This document shows positions 63,516 to 64,000 of a stretch of 64,000 nt of DNA, in pieces. Origin of the DNA: Aeromonas allosaccharophila (lineage in GTDB: Bacteria; Pseudomonadota; Gammaproteobacteria; Enterobacterales; Aeromonadaceae); contig NZ_CDBR01000023.1 in NCBI RefSeq assembly GCF_000819685.1, positions 62,001 through 126,000 of the forward strand, given 5' to 3'. Every line of letters begins with the position of its first letter. Position 1 is the stretch's first letter. The translations under genes were made by a program, and so were the position numbers. Under the pieces are notes generated by a model. It ran no database searches and had not been told where the DNA came from. It worked only from the letters and a program-made list of their open reading frames with translations.

Positions 63516-64000
63516 ATGAACAAGCTTGTCCTGGCAACAGGTAACCAGAAAAAGGTGAAGGAATTGGCCGCCATGCTGGCCGATATGAAGATCCAGGTGA
63601 TCCCACAGAGCGAGTTTGCGGTCTCCGATGCCGATGAGACCGGCACCACCTTCGTCGAGAATGCCATCATCAAGGCCCGCCACGCCGCCCGCATTACCGG
63701 TCTGCCCGCCGTGGCCGATGACTCCGGTCTGGAAGTCGATCTGCTGCAAGGGCGCCCCGGCGTCTACTCCGCCCGTTTTGCCGGTGTGGGTGCCGGTGAC
63801 AAGGCCAACATCGAGAAGCTGCTCGGCGAGCTGCAAGGTGCCCCCGAGTACCTGAAGAGCGCCCGCTTCTGGTGTGTGCTGGTCTATATGCGCCACGCCG
63901 ACGATCCCACCCCCATCATCTGTCAGGCGAGCTGGGAAGGGATGATCATCGATGAGCCGCGCGGTCAACATGGCTTTGGCTATGACCCGGTCTTCTTCGT
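63516..64000 (+). CDS. rdgB: XTP/dITP diphosphatase RdgB (3' end outside window)
   Basis: The frame starts at the ATG at 63516 (gcggaggt upstream) and runs off the window end after 161 codons. Translation gives MNKLVLATGNQKKVKELAAML, TGTTFVENAIIKARHAA, PAVADDSGLEVDLLQGRPGVYSARFAG and HGFGYDPVFF. These are all RdgB/HAM1 signatures (SHR/TGN-K-E, ENA-KA, DDSGL-V, GFGYDP). Removes non-canonical purine nucleoside triphosphates. Only the last ~35 residues are missing. Confidence 0.97.
   Translation, partial: MNKLVLATGNQKKVKELAAMLADMKIQVIPQSEFAVSDADETGTTFVENAIIKARHAARITGLPAVADDSGLEVDLLQGRPGVYSARFAGVGAGDKANIEKLLGELQGAPEYLKSARFWCVLVYMRHADDPTPIICQASWEGMIIDEPRGQHGFGYDPVFF

Overview
The window reads as a chromosomal segment of a gamma-proteobacterium, most likely Aeromonas. 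The protein sequences fall between Vibrio/Shewanella and enterobacterial homologues, the GC content is high by eye, and gene order matches known gamma-proteobacterial blocks: yjjV-nupC-deoCABD, smp/serB-PilZ-radA, rsd-hupA, rpsF-rpsR-rplI, yqaA-gshA, rimI-holD, ravA-viaA and mdtH/rimL-rimJ. No rRNA, tRNA, CRISPR array or prophage was seen. The one clear mobile element is an IS3-family insertion sequence.

Layout. 1-4.35 kb: a type IV pilus minor-pilin operon (GspH/FimT-, PilW-, PilX- and an unusually large PilV-type protein). 4.4-7.6 kb: nadE, glnB, a transglycosylase-like lipoprotein and luxS. 7.7-8.5 kb: a small Cys-containing protein and an orphan MSHA-type pilin. 8.5-15.8 kb: nucleoside uptake and catabolism (yjjV, nupC, a XapX protein, deoC, deoA, deoB, deoD), with strong intercistronic hairpins. 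15.8-25.4 kb: a c-di-GMP-rich stretch (GAF/PAS/GGDEF protein, two PilZ proteins) around smp, serB, an alpha/beta hydrolase, radA and rsd. 25.7-30.4 kb: hupA, a PACE-type transporter, an alanyl-tRNA editing protein, mntH behind a Fur-box-like site, and rpsF-rpsR-rplI without priB. 30.4-40.8 kb: fpr, a tandem pair of paralogous small secreted proteins, a coiled-coil membrane protein with a possible winged helix, a quinone oxidoreductase, yqaA, an M16 protease, gshA and a periplasmic aldose-epimerase-like protein. 40.9-51.7 kb: acyl-CoA synthetase, a thioredoxin-like protein, rimI-holD, ravA-viaA, a TPR-GGDEF protein and prfC with a structured leader. 51.8-64 kb: PAP2 phosphatase, a MarR-GNAT fusion, the accessory locus, mdtH/LysR, rimL-rimJ, a small repeat lipoprotein, an oxidoreductase, a Bcr/CflA exporter and the start of rdgB.

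The most notable locus is 53.4-56.8 kb. A small acidic protein resembling a class I type III secretion chaperone lies just upstream of a gene with effector-like features, and an intact IS407-type element has split that gene. Removing the element and one copy of its 4-bp target duplication (CCCT) restores one continuous reading frame of about 559 codons. No secretion machinery is in the window, so this looks like an orphan effector/chaperone pair recently inactivated, or truncated by 89 residues, in this strain. Other items worth a look are the NLDWDDK secreted paralogues, the prfC leader with an AUG-UAA start-stop inside a long stem, and several well-formed operator-like palindromes.
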